NCBI RefSeq assembly: GCF_018873765.1
Contig: NC_057923.1
Location: forward strand, 23,345,913 to 23,409,912
Source of the DNA: Telopea speciosissima
Taxonomy: Eukaryota > Streptophyta > Magnoliopsida > Proteales > Proteaceae
Direction: 5' to 3'
Length of the DNA stretch: 64,000 nt
The first letter of the stretch is position 1; each line of letters begins with the position of its first letter. The notes beneath the pieces are model-generated. The model was not told where the DNA came from and searched no databases. It worked only from the letters and a program-made list of their open reading frames with translations. Positions 11,705 to 23,600 of the stretch are shown here, one piece after another. A program made the position numbers and the translations under genes.

Positions 11705-12510
11705 TCATGGTTTTAGATATCAGTATTTGTATCGGTCTTGGCTGATACGATATCAATAACTATCGATCGTATTGGACTGTATTAGACATTTTTCACTTAA
11801 TTTTTTGGACAAATTTGTTCTTACTAAGGGCTGATTTGATATGATTTCTATTTCAAATTCATGGGGCGATTTCTATTTCGGAAACTATTTGGTTTGATTT
11901 TTGTACCTTATTTCAGTGAAATATAAATCACATGGAATAGCTAAGGAGCTGTTTCAGAATTTATATTTCACTTGATTTCACTTTTGCTCTTTAATGAGCA
12001 CCTGGTTAATTTGATGGGCAAAGTAGAAGTTTCATGTTAAAAATAAAACTCCAACCTTCTTCTTCTCCTACTGATCTCACCACCACACCCCACCACCACC
12101 GCCACCGCCACCACTTCCACACCGCTACCACCACCACACCCACCCCCACTACCCCCGCCACTGCCGCCATCACTACCACTTCCATGCCACTGCCACCACC
12201 ACCACCACCACCACCCCCTTCCCAGCCTCGTCCCGCCCCACCTCTGCCACCACCACCACCCTTCCCAAAGAAATATGGAGAATCTATTCTCAGAAATTGA
12301 ACTATAAAATAGACTTTTTTATTCTTGAAATATTTCATATTGATTCAACTAAAACAATTTCAATTTCTTGACCAAAATCTATTGTGTTGACTATTTCAAG
12401 AAAATAATGTGAAATTGAAATAGAAATCATACCAAATCGGGCCTAAGAATCATTCTACTGATACAGGATTGGCCCGATACATCAACGGATATGGTAGATC
12501 CTAGGGGTGC
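11705..12510. repeat. TATCGGTATCG-type repeat hosting a MITE
   Basis: The flanks 11705-11827 and 12444-12500 are made of GATACGATATC/CGATACATCAACGG-like phrases, the style of a common plant inverted-repeat element (TATCGG...CCGATA). The 616-bp MITE at 11828-12443 splits this older repeat. Confidence 0.5.
11828..12443. mobile_element. PIF/Harbinger-like (Tourist) MITE with TAA target duplication
   Basis: The left end is GGGCTGATTTGATATGATTTC and the right end, reverse-complemented, is GGCCCGATTTGGTATGATTTC. The inverted match continues for about 32 bp with few mismatches. Both ends are flanked by TAA (11825-11827 and 12444-12446), the target preferred by PIF/Harbinger. The interior contains a CCACCACC microsatellite at about 12075-12260, which creates long but meaningless Pro/Thr- and Gly-rich frames on both strands. 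No transposase is present. Confidence 0.75.
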
Positions 12511-12990
12511 AAGTTTGGCCTTGACGGCTTGAGTCTGCCTGAGCCCGAACAAGGCTTGAGTTGAGATACTCTAGCCCTGAGGGCGGGTCAGGGGTGGGAA
12601 CTTTTGGCCCTGAGTCAAGGCCGGGCCAGGCCAGGGTTGAGATCGGCCCGGCCCAACCCAACCTTGTCTTTTTCTTCCTATTCTTTCTTCTTATTCTAGT
12701 CTTCTTTCTTCTTCCTCCTCTAGAGCCACCTCGATTCGGGATTTCAGAGCACCAATCGGATAAGAAATTTCTTCTTTCTTTCTTTCTTTCTTATTCCCAT
12801 ACTAGCCAGCCTATGCATCTCCCTCCCCCTCCGCCCATGGTCAGGGCCAATCAAGGTCAGCCCGGCCCGGCCCTGAGGGTGGGACAGGATTGAATTTTTC
12901 TGGCCCTAAGTTAGGGCCTGGGCCTAGCTAAGGGGACTCAGGGTTGAGCTGAGGGTTTTAAAAGGCCCAGCCCATCCCGAACCTATTGCA
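12501..12990. repeat. GGCCCGGCC-rich MITE-like repeat
   Basis: The left end CTAGGGGTGCAAG is followed by alternating GGCCCGGCC/GAGCCCG phrases to about 12980. TAGGGGTG termini with such internal palindromes are typical of hAT MITEs, but I could not find a clean right terminus. A TTTC microsatellite lies near 12775-12795. Confidence 0.45.
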
Positions 12991-13147
12991 GCCGTAGCAG
13001 ATCCGATATTTGAAACCATATTGTAGATTTTGTTTTTTCTTCTCTTTCTGTCATTGGAATTTGAGAAGGAATTTGAGAAGAAAGTGAGGGGTATCAATGT
13101 TAGTGCACATTCACTGGGGTGAAAGAAGAGGGAGGGAATACCTAGGC

Positions 13148-13466
13148 TAAGGGTGTCAAAATCAAACCGAAACCGTTTACTGAAACCAAACCTAACCATT
13201 TAAACCACACCGTGAAACCATTTAATAAATGGTTCGGTTATGGTTTCAAACTTGAGTCCGTTTAATTAGACGGTTTAAACCAACTGGACAGCTTAATTGA
13301 ATAAACCGTTTAACACTCTTAGATGTACATAAATATTGTACCAAAATCAAAATGAAATCGTTTACCGAAACCATAAAACCGCTTAATAAATAGTTCGGTT
13401 ATGGTTTTAAAATTGAGATCATTTAATTAAATGATTTAAACCGATCCTGACCGTTTAACACCCTTA
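13148..13466. mobile_element. hAT-like MITE, TAAGGGTG termini
   Basis: 319 bp with ends TAAGGGTGTCAAA and GTTTAACACCCTTA. The interior is two related copies of an AAACCGTTTA/TAAACGGTTT phrase set, split near 13320. The flanks CCTAGGC (left) and CCTAAGGC (right) look like a slightly decayed 8-bp target duplication. Confidence 0.7.
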
Positions 13467-15455
13467 CCTAAGGCCGGATCTTTATCCTCTCATGTCCAGT
13501 GCACTGCCCTATTATACCCGCGCCCAAAGTGCACCGTAAATTTTTTGCCTAAATTGATTTTCCATTGGTAGATGTTGCAATGCTGCTAATGGTCAACACC
13601 TGTGACCTTGGACGGTGGCAGCCAAAGGGGATAATTGGAATAAAGGGTGGAGTTTCGGTCTGATGGGCGATGTCACCGCATGAAGGTGAGTATTTAATCC
13701 TTAAATATCATGTGTACATGCTCCCTTTGAAGTCCTCGAAGTTTGGGACAAAGCTGGGGATGTTTGGAGTGAAAAATAACCCATCTTTGCTTGGGCGGTT
13801 TATCATATGGTTTTGGGTACTGAGTAAACCCACCCGTAAAACCACCCAGGTAAAAATAGCTGTAAATGAAGTGTTTGTTGTGGGACCTACTTACCTTGGG
13901 ATATGTGCATGGGTCTAATGTCCCCATACCTTGTGGACCCCATCCACAACCTTTCCTCTTCTTGTGGGACCAACAAGTGGACCCACTTAACCATTTATAG
14001 CCGAGTAATGGGTTTCGACCTATTTCTACCCAACCAAACGGACCTTCGGAAGGGTTTAAATTATAAATAGGAGCTTGGATTCCCTTAGCCATTTCATTCC
14101 CTCCTCCAACCAAAAACTTTGGAAGAAGGGAGAGAAGAGAAAGAAAGAAGAAAGGAGAGGAGAAGAAGGAAAGAAGGAAGGGGAGTCCTTGCTTTCCTTC
14201 CCTTGAAGCTCATCTCGTCTTCCCCTCTTGAAGGCCAAGCCAAGAGAGGAAGTTGTGGAAAGGAAGGAGAAGGGAGAAGGGGTTTGGCTGAAGATTGAAT
14301 CCACATCCCTTGGTGGCCAAATCGTGGAACTCCTCTCATTGGTAAGGTAAGCCATTAACACCTTTTCCCCCTCTTTGATCAATTTTGGGTTTGGGGACTT
14401 GGGGAAATGGGAAGACCTTGACCTAGGGTTCCACTTGGAACTCAAGGACCAATTGGAACGTCTACCTTATGCCTATTTGGAGTTATTACCCTCTATTCAT
14501 GACCCCCAAAGACTCACCCTTGCACTCTACTTGTAAGACTTAGGGTTTTACCTCACTATACTTTAGATTAGGCTCTTCTTAGATTCTTCTCTTGGATTCT
14601 TTGGTTGTATGGACCTAATAAGGTTTTAGGACCCTAAGAAGCCTAGGGGAAAGCCCTTTGATGTCCTATTGTCCTCAAATCTTTGGGAGTTGAAACCCTA
14701 GGTGAAAAACCCCTTGAATCTCGGACCTTAAGGTGTAAGGTTTTACATGTGGTTTTAGGACTCTGTGTAAAACTGCCAAGTTTATAAGCTACTGACTTGG
14801 GAGGTTTTACCTGCGGTTTTATGTTTTGGGTAAAACCACTCATAAAACCGTCAAGCTTAAAAGCCACTAACTTGAGAGGTTTTACATGTGGTTTTAGGAA
14901 TTAGATTAAAACCACCCATAAAACCGCCTTGCCTTTGAAGCCCTATACTTGGGTGATTTAAGAGATACCTTTTGGGATCCTATCCATCACTTGTTTAATC
15001 TTGTTCTCACTCTTTCCCTAGGCTAAAAACTCTTGTCTTGAGGCGTGTTAATCAACCAGTGACGAACCTATAACATCGGAATGTGATCTATATTGTGAGT
15101 GGGTCTTGGATGATTTCCTTGGGTTTGTTTATGATAATTGTATCTAACCTATTATTGCATTATGATTGAGCATATTGCATACTTGCATATTATTCTTGAT
15201 ATATGAGTTGATATGAGAATTGTTGTGAATTGTATTCCTTTCTTGTATCAGGTTACGGTGCCGGGAGTACCGGCATCGGAACCCCAAAAATATGGAATCC
15301 TCTATTGCATGCCATGATGATCTGTATGTGCCGTATCATGCTGATGCGCAAGTGTTAGATGGTATGGGATGTTGATGCACCCCGAATACCTCTCGAGACA
15401 ATAGGATTTGAATGTAGTATAATTGTGACTAGGTTTTTGTTTCCCCTATGCTACG
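13467..15455. repeat. Repetitive, probable LTR-retrotransposon DNA without coding capacity
   Basis: No gene is seen. The stretch has a purine-rich leader-like segment (14100-14350). At 14737-14940 there are three imperfect copies of a 64-74 bp unit containing GGTTTTACATGTGGTTTTA and AAAACC(A/G)C. At 15240-15450 the style is that of a plant gypsy LTR (GTGCCGGGAGTACCGGCATCGG; GTGCCGTATCATGCTGATGCG). Related AAACCACCC phrases also occur near 13820. No LTR pair could be drawn. Confidence 0.4.
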
Positions 15456-15459
15456 ACCC

Positions 15460-15817
15460 TTACCGAAAATCACGAAGCCTAGTCGAAGGTTCTAAAACAC
15501 GAGTAGACCTCCGCACAGGAATAGGAGCACGGAGTGGTAGCGGCTGTTGCTCAGTGGTTTTTTCACCAGTCTCACCTCCATCATTATCAGGCGGGCCAGT
15601 TATTATCGGCAGAGGAGTAACTTCAACCACATCGAAACTACTGTAATCATAATTGCTCAAGAGAACCCGATCATTCTCCCCCTGAAGTTGATCTCTGCCA
15701 GGGAAAAACAAGTAATTTTCATCAAAGGTAACATCACAAGAAATAAACCGATTTGGTGGAGGAATCATAGCATTTATACCCCTTTTTTACAGAGGAATAG
15801 TCCAAAAAAAAAATGCA
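15460..15817 (-). pseudogene. copia pol fragment (integrase C-terminus to RT linker)
   Basis: On the minus strand the frame reads FLDYSSVKKGYKCYD, then NRFISCDVTFDENYLFF, then a Pro/Glu-rich linker ending STRVLEPSTRLRDFR. This is the conserved end of copia integrase and the start of the integrase-RT linker. It is cut off at both sides: RT is missing at about 15460 and the CACTA-like repeat begins at about 15820. Confidence 0.75.
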
Positions 15818-16220
15818 TTTTTTTATATAAGTATTCAGCAGTGGTAATATAGTACCGCCTCCATTTGTCGCTTTTTTGCTGCGGTTATTATATACCACCA
15901 ATGATTGGTCCTAATTAAAAGTGGTATCGCATCTACCGCAACGGAAGAGAATGTGTTATTGTATATTTAATAGCGGTAATATTTTACCACACTATTTGGT
16001 AAGGATTTAGCAACGGCATTAAATTACCGCATCTGATTGGTCCTAATTAAAAGCAGTAATGTTTTAACCGCAACTGGAGTGAATTATTTTTATATTTAAT
16101 GCTGATACTAAATTATCACCACTTTTTATGTGAGTATGTAGAAGCGGTAATATATAACCGTCTCTGTTTGGCACTATTTGGCCGCGGTTATTATGGACCG
16201 CCTCTGATTTGTCCTTTTCT
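15818..16220. repeat. CACTA-like subterminal repeat region
   Basis: The short motif GCGGTAATATA/TATTACCGC recurs many times in both orientations. A larger unit beginning GATTGGTCCTAATTAAAAG recurs at 15903 and 16034 (131-bp spacing), with a third partial copy near 16205. Dense inverted short motifs near the end of an element are typical of CACTA (En/Spm) transposase-binding regions. The CACTA terminus itself was not found. Confidence 0.5.
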
Positions 16221-16458
16221 CCGAGTCTTTAATCCAAATAGATTAATATATGAAAATCAGTCCATGTTCGTTCTGCTCAAAACATGTGCATAAACAGGGC
16301 TATCTCCAAATTTGGGAGATAGACCCTGTTTTTCATGGTGTACAGTTCAAGCAAGGAAAACCCATGTTTATGATCCTTTGACATAGAAAAAAAAAAGGAA
16401 TAAATAAATAAATAAAGTGATCTTATTATTATGACAATGTTGTCCTTGAAAGAACTTT
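16221..16458. other. Spacer, nothing recognised
   Basis: AT-rich DNA with an AAATAAATAAATAAA microsatellite near 16397-16417. Confidence 0.4.
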
Positions 16459-17164
16459 TCACCATATCTTGCATTCACTTGGAGCACTCCAAGAAGACCC
16501 CACTAATCTTCTCTTCTCTGTTGGCAGTGCCATGAAGTTCCTCCAATCTTCAAGAACAAGTCTAAGGTCATGGACCTTCTTCTCAATGCCAACACAGCAG
16601 TTTGCATGCATTGTACACACTTTGTTCATATCCTTGCTTAGCTCACAAAATCCCCCACAGTAGCTACTGTCCAAATATCTTATCTGCAAGCTTATTGTGG
16701 TAACATTCTTATCATTTTTTTTTCTTCTCTCTTTCTCTGTGTGTATTTGTGCTGGAACATTGAAATGTCATTCTATAACCTCATTTCATACATATAATAA
16801 ATTCTAGCCAAAAGTTACTCTTCCCTCCGTAGGAGAGGAAGAATCCCTTAAGTGACTTGTACCAGTATTTGTAGAACTCAATTGATTTCAAGTTTGATTT
16901 TACATAGATGAATTCCCCATTGGCTTTGTTTTTTCAACATCAGCAGTGAATGCGAAAATGGGTTTCTGAGCTACATCACATCTGCATCCTGCACTCAGTC
17001 CATTCCACTATGAACTTAGCAATAAAACAAGATAAGAGGTGGAAACAAATGATCAAATGAACACAATTGCATACCGTGAAGGCGAAATTATAGTCCAATT
17101 CAAGAACTCTCCTCATAAAGTCAATCCTTCTCCACAGACTTGCACCAATTAAATGCCTTGTAAT
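16459..17164 (-). pseudogene. Nucleotide-diphospho-sugar transferase (At4g15970-like) pseudogene, three decayed exons
   Basis: Reading the minus strand: an exon at 17164-17075 (TRHLIGASLWRRIDFMRRV, then LELDYNFAFT) has AG before and GTATGC after. A decayed exon from 16988 reads DADVM-stop-LRNPFSHS, then jumps to GEFIYVKSNLKSIEFYKYWY at about 16930-16870. The last exon, 16683-16459, reads IRYLDSSYCGGFCELSKD, then VCTMHANCCVGIEKKVHDLR, ending in TGA. This is the plant PF03407 family, Golgi-type sugar transferases with a DAD(V/I)MWxRxPF core. The Trp of that core is TAG at 16971-16973, and most of the middle exon is deleted, including the conserved stretch between DADVM and the YVKSN region. The 5' exons are absent. 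Confidence 0.82.
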
Positions 17165-17681
17165 CTACAGAAACAAAAAACAGGGGCTATGTCCCAAATT
17201 TGGAGCATTCAATCCTGCTCTGTCCCAAACCAAAAAAAAAAAAAAAAAAGTCATGCCCTCATTTTCTTATGAAAAGTATTCTTGTAGTTTGCATGTAAAT
17301 TAATTGCTTGAATGGTTTTGTTTGCCTTTGTTTCAGTTTTTCTTTTCCTTTTTTTCATCCCTCTATTTTCATTGTCATATTCTTGAACTTAATTTCTGAA
17401 GTGCTTCTTTGTTTTAATTAGATATATATATACATATATATATATATTTCAGTTTTCTAGTATTCATGATTCAAATGACCATAAAGTTCATTTGAAGCAA
17501 AAGTCTTTAACCTCAATTAGTGATATCTTATTTCAATGAAGCCTATTGCAAAGATCCTTAACTGAGCAATTCATGGTTAGTAAGAATATAAACTGAAAAG
17601 TTATACTTTTGGAAGACAAAAGGCACTGTCTATATTGTTTCTGATTTGTGTATCCCATGTCTCTCAATTACCACAACTCAT
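17165..17681. other. Spacer, nothing recognised
   Basis: A poly(A) run at 17232-17249 and a (TA)n-like run near 17422-17446. The missing 5' exons of the glycosyltransferase pseudogene were looked for here and not found. Confidence 0.4.
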
Positions 17682-17696
17682 TTGAAAAACTACGCA

Positions 17697-17914
17697 AACA
17701 ACCGCTAGCTCGGTTGGTTGGAGGCATTGCAAGTTGAGTGCATGCCCCCCAGGAGGTCAAGGGATCGACTCTCCTGGATTTCATATTGTGCCAAAAAGGC
17801 ACTCCTCTCCCTTCCCCCCCTTAGTTGTAGATTGTGGGCTTGTCTTAGCCTTCCCACTTAGCTTGTAGTTGACCTGTGGGCCCTTGAGTAGGATAGACCC
17901 AAAAAAAAAAAAAA
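17697..17914 (+). mobile_element. tRNA-derived SINE with 15-bp target duplication
   Basis: The 5' part holds an RNA polymerase III box A-like TAGCTCGGTTGG and a box B-like GGTCAAGGGATCGACTC about 45 bp later, as in tRNA-derived plant SINEs. The body ends in 14 A residues (17901-17914). It is flanked by TTGAAAAACTACGCA (17682-17696) and TTGAAAAACTACACA (17915-17929), a 15-bp target duplication with one mismatch, as expected for LINE-driven retroposition. Confidence 0.92.
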
Positions 17915-17929
17915 TTGAAAAACTACACA

Positions 17930-19190
17930 TATATTCCTTATAATGAATAATGAATTAGGAATATATATATTCCTTGTAATATGTTTCTCCATTATTTTTT
18001 AGAAAAAATATGAGGACAATGTGGTGGGCCTTCAAACTCGACATTGTGATCCCATTGATCATCTTCAAAAAAAGAGTTCATATGGCCAGGGAGATCGGGA
18101 TGGAGTTGGAAGAAGTTCAGGCAAGGAATAATCACCACACCAAACTTCTTTCAGCTTCACTCCTCTCTTTTGAACCAGGACTAGACCATTTAAAATACCA
18201 ATCAGCTCAGATTCCAAAACTCAGTGTTTCCTAAAGGAAGCAGCACTTTCCAAAAAGATTTTACCACCTATCAAAATACAAATGGCCCATCGATCATCTT
18301 AGCTTCTTAAATGATCAGTTGAAGAGATGGAGCTGTCCTTTAAAATTTCAGGTCTAGGGGGTCTTACATGAGAAAGAAGGGAGCCAAATAGAGCCAAGGA
18401 TAACTTGCCAACGACAGTGCCACACCCATCATCTATTAATGGATGAATACTAACGGCGGCAAATCATCCTTGGCTGCACTCCACTCTCCACCTCTTCATG
18501 CAAGGCCTTTAGACCGATGATCACCATTAATAACCACGACAATATATTAATAAAGAACCCCCCCCCCTCCCTCACCCACCCCAAGTCTCTAATGATCTCT
18601 CAAGTCCATGATCCATCTTATTTAAGTGTTTCATATCATGATATATGCATCATATATATAGGCAATTAATAAGGTCGGTAGTAAGTCAGTCCTTGGACGA
18701 TAAATGCATGAAGGGGTGCTCATATTCTCAACATTATACTGATCGAATGAATTGGGTTCCAACACAAATTCCAAATGAGGCAACTGACTTTCATGTCATC
18801 CAAAGAGAATGACTTTCTTTGAACTACAAAATCATCCAGAGAGAGAGAGAGAGAGAGAGATGGTAGGGGACACCGATCATGCCTGGGACATGATATGGGT
18901 ATGGAGATTAGATGCCTATAGGCTTATGGGTTTTAAGGGTCCAAAAAATTTGGACTTTCTTTAATGGAGCACCATGATTGGAATTGGGAAGAGTGAGGTA
19001 TGGCATTGGGAAGACTGAAGATCTGTGCGCTCTCAATGGGACTCGCGTTAATGCAGGAGATACATGACCAAGCAGCGATCTCTTACCTAAAAAGAAAAAG
19101 AGGAAGAAAAAGTCAAGGTTTCACAGCTCACACAAGTATTTTATTTTTAATTGGGAAAAAGAACACTATTGGTTGTGTGGGCCCATCCTC
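17930..19190. other. Intergenic, microsatellites only
   Basis: No gene is supported. It has a C-rich run near 18558, a GA microsatellite at 18839-18860, and short ORFs (for example 18010-18234 and 19000-19317) without any recognisable domain. Confidence 0.4.
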
Positions 19191-19194
19191 CATG

Positions 19195-19400
19195 AAATCA
19201 AATACAATTCAGATTGTCTATGGCCTAGCTGCCCGTAGCGGCCTGTGCGGTGCAGACTGGGCTGCGCATGCAATGATCGTCTTATCCCGCTCGGACAAGG
19301 CATTTGGGCAGGGGTAAGGTGGTCTTTGCACATATGGCTCAGTCTGCGCCGCACAAGCCGCTATGGGCAGCATGCCGTAGAGGATTTGGATATCCAACTC
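19195..19400. mobile_element. Long-inverted-repeat MITE-like element
   Basis: The segment around 19216-19262 (GCTGCCCGTAGCGGCCTGTG) is the reverse complement, with few mismatches, of 19338-19382 (CACAAGCCGCTATGGGCAGC). The arms are about 45-50 bp with a loop of about 75 bp. No clear target duplication was found. Frames across it are artefacts of the palindrome. Confidence 0.6.
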
Positions 19401-19954
19401 AGGTTGTTGATGTTGTTACAGACACTCTCATTGGCTCTTGCGCTGATGCAAGGACTACATGACCATGCACTTTTAAAATCTGAGAATGAAGCTGCAATGT
19501 CTTATGATTGTGCCGCTATCAAACTCCTGAAAAGCTATTCTCATCATAATTTCCCATGGTCACTGATCACTGTTCAGGAACCTAACTTTCAATATCTCCA
19601 CACCACTGAAGCAATTCAGGGGATATGATCAAAGATGGGTCTTACTAGTCAAAGTTTCTGGATTTCATTCAGTGACCCAAGTTTTGTCAAGAAGCATAGA
19701 GATGATGAGATCTCTATTGTCCATAAATGGGTGTGAAATCAAGAGTCAAAGGCTCTAAGAAGTTGTTAATATTGATGTTGAAACATTTCTATGCTCTTAA
19801 TTTAAGCTTTATTTGTTTACCACAAAAAAAAAAAAAAAACAAAACAAAAAGGTAAAAGGTCTTTAAGCTGGCGGCATGGCTATGCCAGCTCTCTCTTTCT
19901 TCTCAGTACCCCTCCAACTCAGAGATCACTCTTCGGAAGTATTAAGTAGTCATG

Positions 19955-20270
19955 ATACGATCCTGGATCTCAGCTCACAAAATCGATTCGGTAGGTAAGG
20001 GTGCCCAGGACTATATTAGCTCACACCAGAGTTTATTACTATTCAATGTGGGATATTTCACTCTGGATCACTCGAGTACCAGGTAGCCCTTTCCATAGGT
20101 CGCCCCTGCCGGTGCCCCGACCCGGAGACATGGCAGCCCACTATGGTACCACTAATACGATCCTGGATCTCAGCCCACAAAACCGATTCGATAGTTGAAG
20201 ATGCCCAGAACTATATTAGCCCACACTAGAGTTCATTACTCTCGGGTGGGACAGCAGGATCGTAACACTC
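19955..20270. repeat. Direct repeat pair of about 85 bp
   Basis: The unit ACGATCCTGGATCTCAGC...CAAA(A)CCGATTCG...AGAGTT(T/C)ATTACT occurs at about 19957-20042 and again at about 20157-20242, with about 90% identity by eye. The segment between them contains a GC-rich stretch. It may be an LTR/TRIM remnant; no primer site was seen. Confidence 0.5.
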
Positions 20271-20435
20271 ATTATATCTAATATTTGTGCCACAAGTGCT
20301 TCCGAAGAAATTAGCTTGAAAGAAGCTTGAAACCAATCCACCAAACAAGATTCTCACAAAATTCATGTTACGAATCCTTTTGAGACCCAAACTACCTTCT
20401 CCCAATTGGATATTTGGATCATCCGAAACATCCAA

Positions 20436-20663
20436 TCACATTTCCGTCATTTCATCATGATATGGTAACACTACTTCATTGTGTTTTGGTAACTTAAACA
20501 AGTAGTTTTTAAAACCTTTTAAATCCCTCCCTTAAATATGGTTTCCGTAAATGTTAGAAGTAAGTAAATACCTGTGTAATGTAATTTACCCTATATTAAC
20601 TGTTTAACTGACTTGAATAGGGGAGTGGATGACCTGACAACGCAGAAGACGACAGGAGGAATA
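20436..20663 (+). promoter_or_regulatory. Upstream region / 5' UTR of the PPD5-like gene
   Basis: AT-rich DNA between the repeat pair and the start codon. The core promoter is not defined. The reading frame stays open upstream of the ATG, but there is no earlier in-frame ATG. ATG 20664 starts a Ser/Pro-rich chloroplast transit peptide and is the natural start. Confidence 0.35.
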
Positions 20664-23600
20664 ATGGCATCAGCTCTTCTTCCTTCCTCTCACTCCCTCT
20701 GCAAATCCAATCACTTTTTCCCCTCAAATCTTCCAATCTTCAGGTATAACATCTCTCTCGCTCTCGCCTTCTCTCTCTCTTTCCAGTGCTCTCTGTCACG
20801 TTTTTCTGTTTTGCATTTGCCTTCAGATACCGAGCCAGAAGTGCACTGAACCAGAAAAACAGGAAATTCCCACTCATTTCTTCTTCTTCCTTGGAACATA
20901 ATTCGGAAAATGGCGTTGGGAGACGTGATTTAATGCTTTTTGGTCTTTCTTCTCCATTATTTTTTGTATTACCTCCTTCAGGTAAGTTAACCAACTCTGT
21001 TGTTATATCAAGCTCTCTTCAATTCTAGGTTTTTATTTAATTATTTATTTATTTATGTATATAGTTGAATGAAAGGGATAGGACAGGACATGGGTTTCTC
21101 TTCTCAAGGATAACAGGGTTCAATTTTCATTTCCTCCCCCCCCCCCCCCACACACACACACACATTAACTGGTAGGATTAGCTACTGTGCTTTCTGATAT
21201 TAACAAGTTGGGTTGTGTATCGAGGAAACTAAGTCGAATTTATCTTCTTTTTTTTTTTCTTTGGGATGGGGGAGTGAAGGATTCATTATAAATGTTTGAA
21301 TTTGTAGTTTTATTTTACTTATTGTTAATTGTGGCATAGATTTAGTCGCTGTGGCCGAACCAGAAGAAGATGTTAAAATGTCGTCAGTTGTTGATGAGAT
21401 AAATGCTTATTCTTTTCTGTACCCAGTGGAGTTGCCATCAAAGAAGTTTACGTTCAGATGGTATGTGAATTGGGTGACATTATTACAAGAAAATCTCTCT
21501 CTCAATTAGCTTCATTGATTCTTATATAATTAAGCTCATCAAGTGCAACAATCACTTAGCTAAACAAATCTGATCGTTCTTTTTCTTTTGTGTATTTATT
21601 GTTTTATTAATTACAAAAGCTATGTTGAAAAGAAGAGAAAAAGTATACATTCAAGGGGGAAAATGATTTTTTTTTTTTTGGAGGTTGAAATTCAGGTAAA
21701 GTTTTGTGTCTTTAATCAGAAGCAACTTCGGATATCTTTCTGAGATCAGTATGACAAGTTGATTGCTAGGCAGGATAAGGGTGGAGTAACCCAAAATTGC
21801 TTAATGCTCTTTGAATAGTTCATTTTGATGAAAAAATCTTGTAAAACCTTAAATTGTAAATGGACACAAGAAAGCACCTTCCTCTCTTCTCAATCCAGGA
21901 GTGCTCTGATGTCACTGTTTAGCTATTTTTCCCTTCTCGAAAAGGAAAAAGCAGATGACTACTGTATCTGTAACATTCATATAAACTTATCTTCTTTGTG
22001 CTATTGCATTTACATAGAAATTAATAGTCCTCAATCTTTTGTGGGTTATTGACTTTAAAAACTTGACTTCTTTATTCTTATTGAAGGGTTGAATCCAGAA
22101 AACCAGAGCGTTATTCATCAGCTGCCCCGCTATCTCGTAAGTTTAGTTACCTTGGGTTTTCTCCTTCCTCCTGTACAATATATTTTCTTGTGGAATGCTT
22201 GAGTCAAAGGCTTTGAAGGATCATGGCGATGCAAAGGTGGATACTTCAGATCAAGAATTCTTTAATTGGATGATCCACAAACATCTGATAGCAAGACCTC
22301 TTATGGACTGGATTAGCTTTCACCTGCAGGCTAAGGCAATGTCCTAAGTTGGGTCCATTGAATTGCTTACTTATGTGACATAGTGTGATAGAGTCAGACT
22401 CTGGTTGGATCATTTAGTAAGAATCTTGGATGCTAACGTGAATATTCCAGATACTTTTTGAATGTTACTTGAGCTGCTTTTCGTGGCATTACATCTTGTT
22501 GGGGAATGATATTCCATGCCCTTCTTCTGAACTTCACAAGTATTGATCACATGAGGAACTATTAGGAAACTATGATAAACAAATTAACTCAGGTGGTGAT
22601 GTTATGCAGCTGATGCACGGCAACGGATTGTGTCTGAGCGTGTTGACATAATTGATAACCTTATTATTTCTGTCTCGGTAACTTCTACAAAACCCTACTT
22701 CAAGAAGCAAGTCATATGATTATTTCTTAATCTTTTATGATTTTGATTTGGTTTTTATTTCAGATAGGTCCTCCCAATTCACTGTTAAAATCGAAGGACA
22801 AGAGTTCATGGAATGCAAAAGATGTCGCTGATTCTGTTCTATCTGACAAATCTGCATTGGTATTTCTTCAATTCTTTACTTAATACTGGCTGTAAGTTTG
22901 ATGAATGATAAACGATTCTAGGTTTTTTTTTTTATATATTTTTTGGTGATCATGGTGGGGGGGGGGGGGGATTTGGTTGGGCATGGAGTAGCACTTTAGT
23001 TTGTTTGGATCCCTAAGTTGACTGAAAACCATTCAAAAGGTACTCCATAAAATCCAGATAGATGGATATGACCACTTATCATGCATAGAGATTTGAAGGT
23101 GATGTATTTTGGGGAATTGAACATATGTCTATGAGACACAAGTCCTCTCTTAGTTATGGTGAAACCTATGAGATACAAGTTACAATTATACCCTTAGGGC
23201 AACACCAACTAAAACCTAATGGACAATTATACCCTTGTACCCATATTACAACACTCTTCCTCAAGTTAGTGCATAGATATCAATCATGCCCAATTTGCTT
23301 ATAATAGAAACAAAATTCTTACAAAGAAAGAGATCCTACCACATCGAAATCTCCAAAATATACAAGGAGATTTAAAGCATAAACAAGGAAAGAGCCCTTG
23401 GTGGGAAATAAATCACCACCAAGGGAGACGAAGAAGGAGAAGCAAGGCGGCAGCGGTGGAAAAGGTGGTGGTGGTTGCTGGTGGTAAAACCGAGAGAGAG
23501 AGAGAGAGAGGTGGTAGGTGGTGGCGCTGAAACTGAGAAGGGAGAGAGAAGAGAGAGGGAGGAGTCATATGGGTTCGACACCCAATGTCGATACTCAGCT

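Noticed and set aside
12006..12338. Long Gly/Trp-rich (minus) and Pro/Thr-rich (plus) frames
   Set aside because: They arise from the CCACCACC microsatellite inside the MITE; no start context, domain or splice support.
19000..19628. Overlapping ORFs in the 19.2-kb palindrome
   Set aside because: They run across both arms of a long inverted repeat and have no domain.
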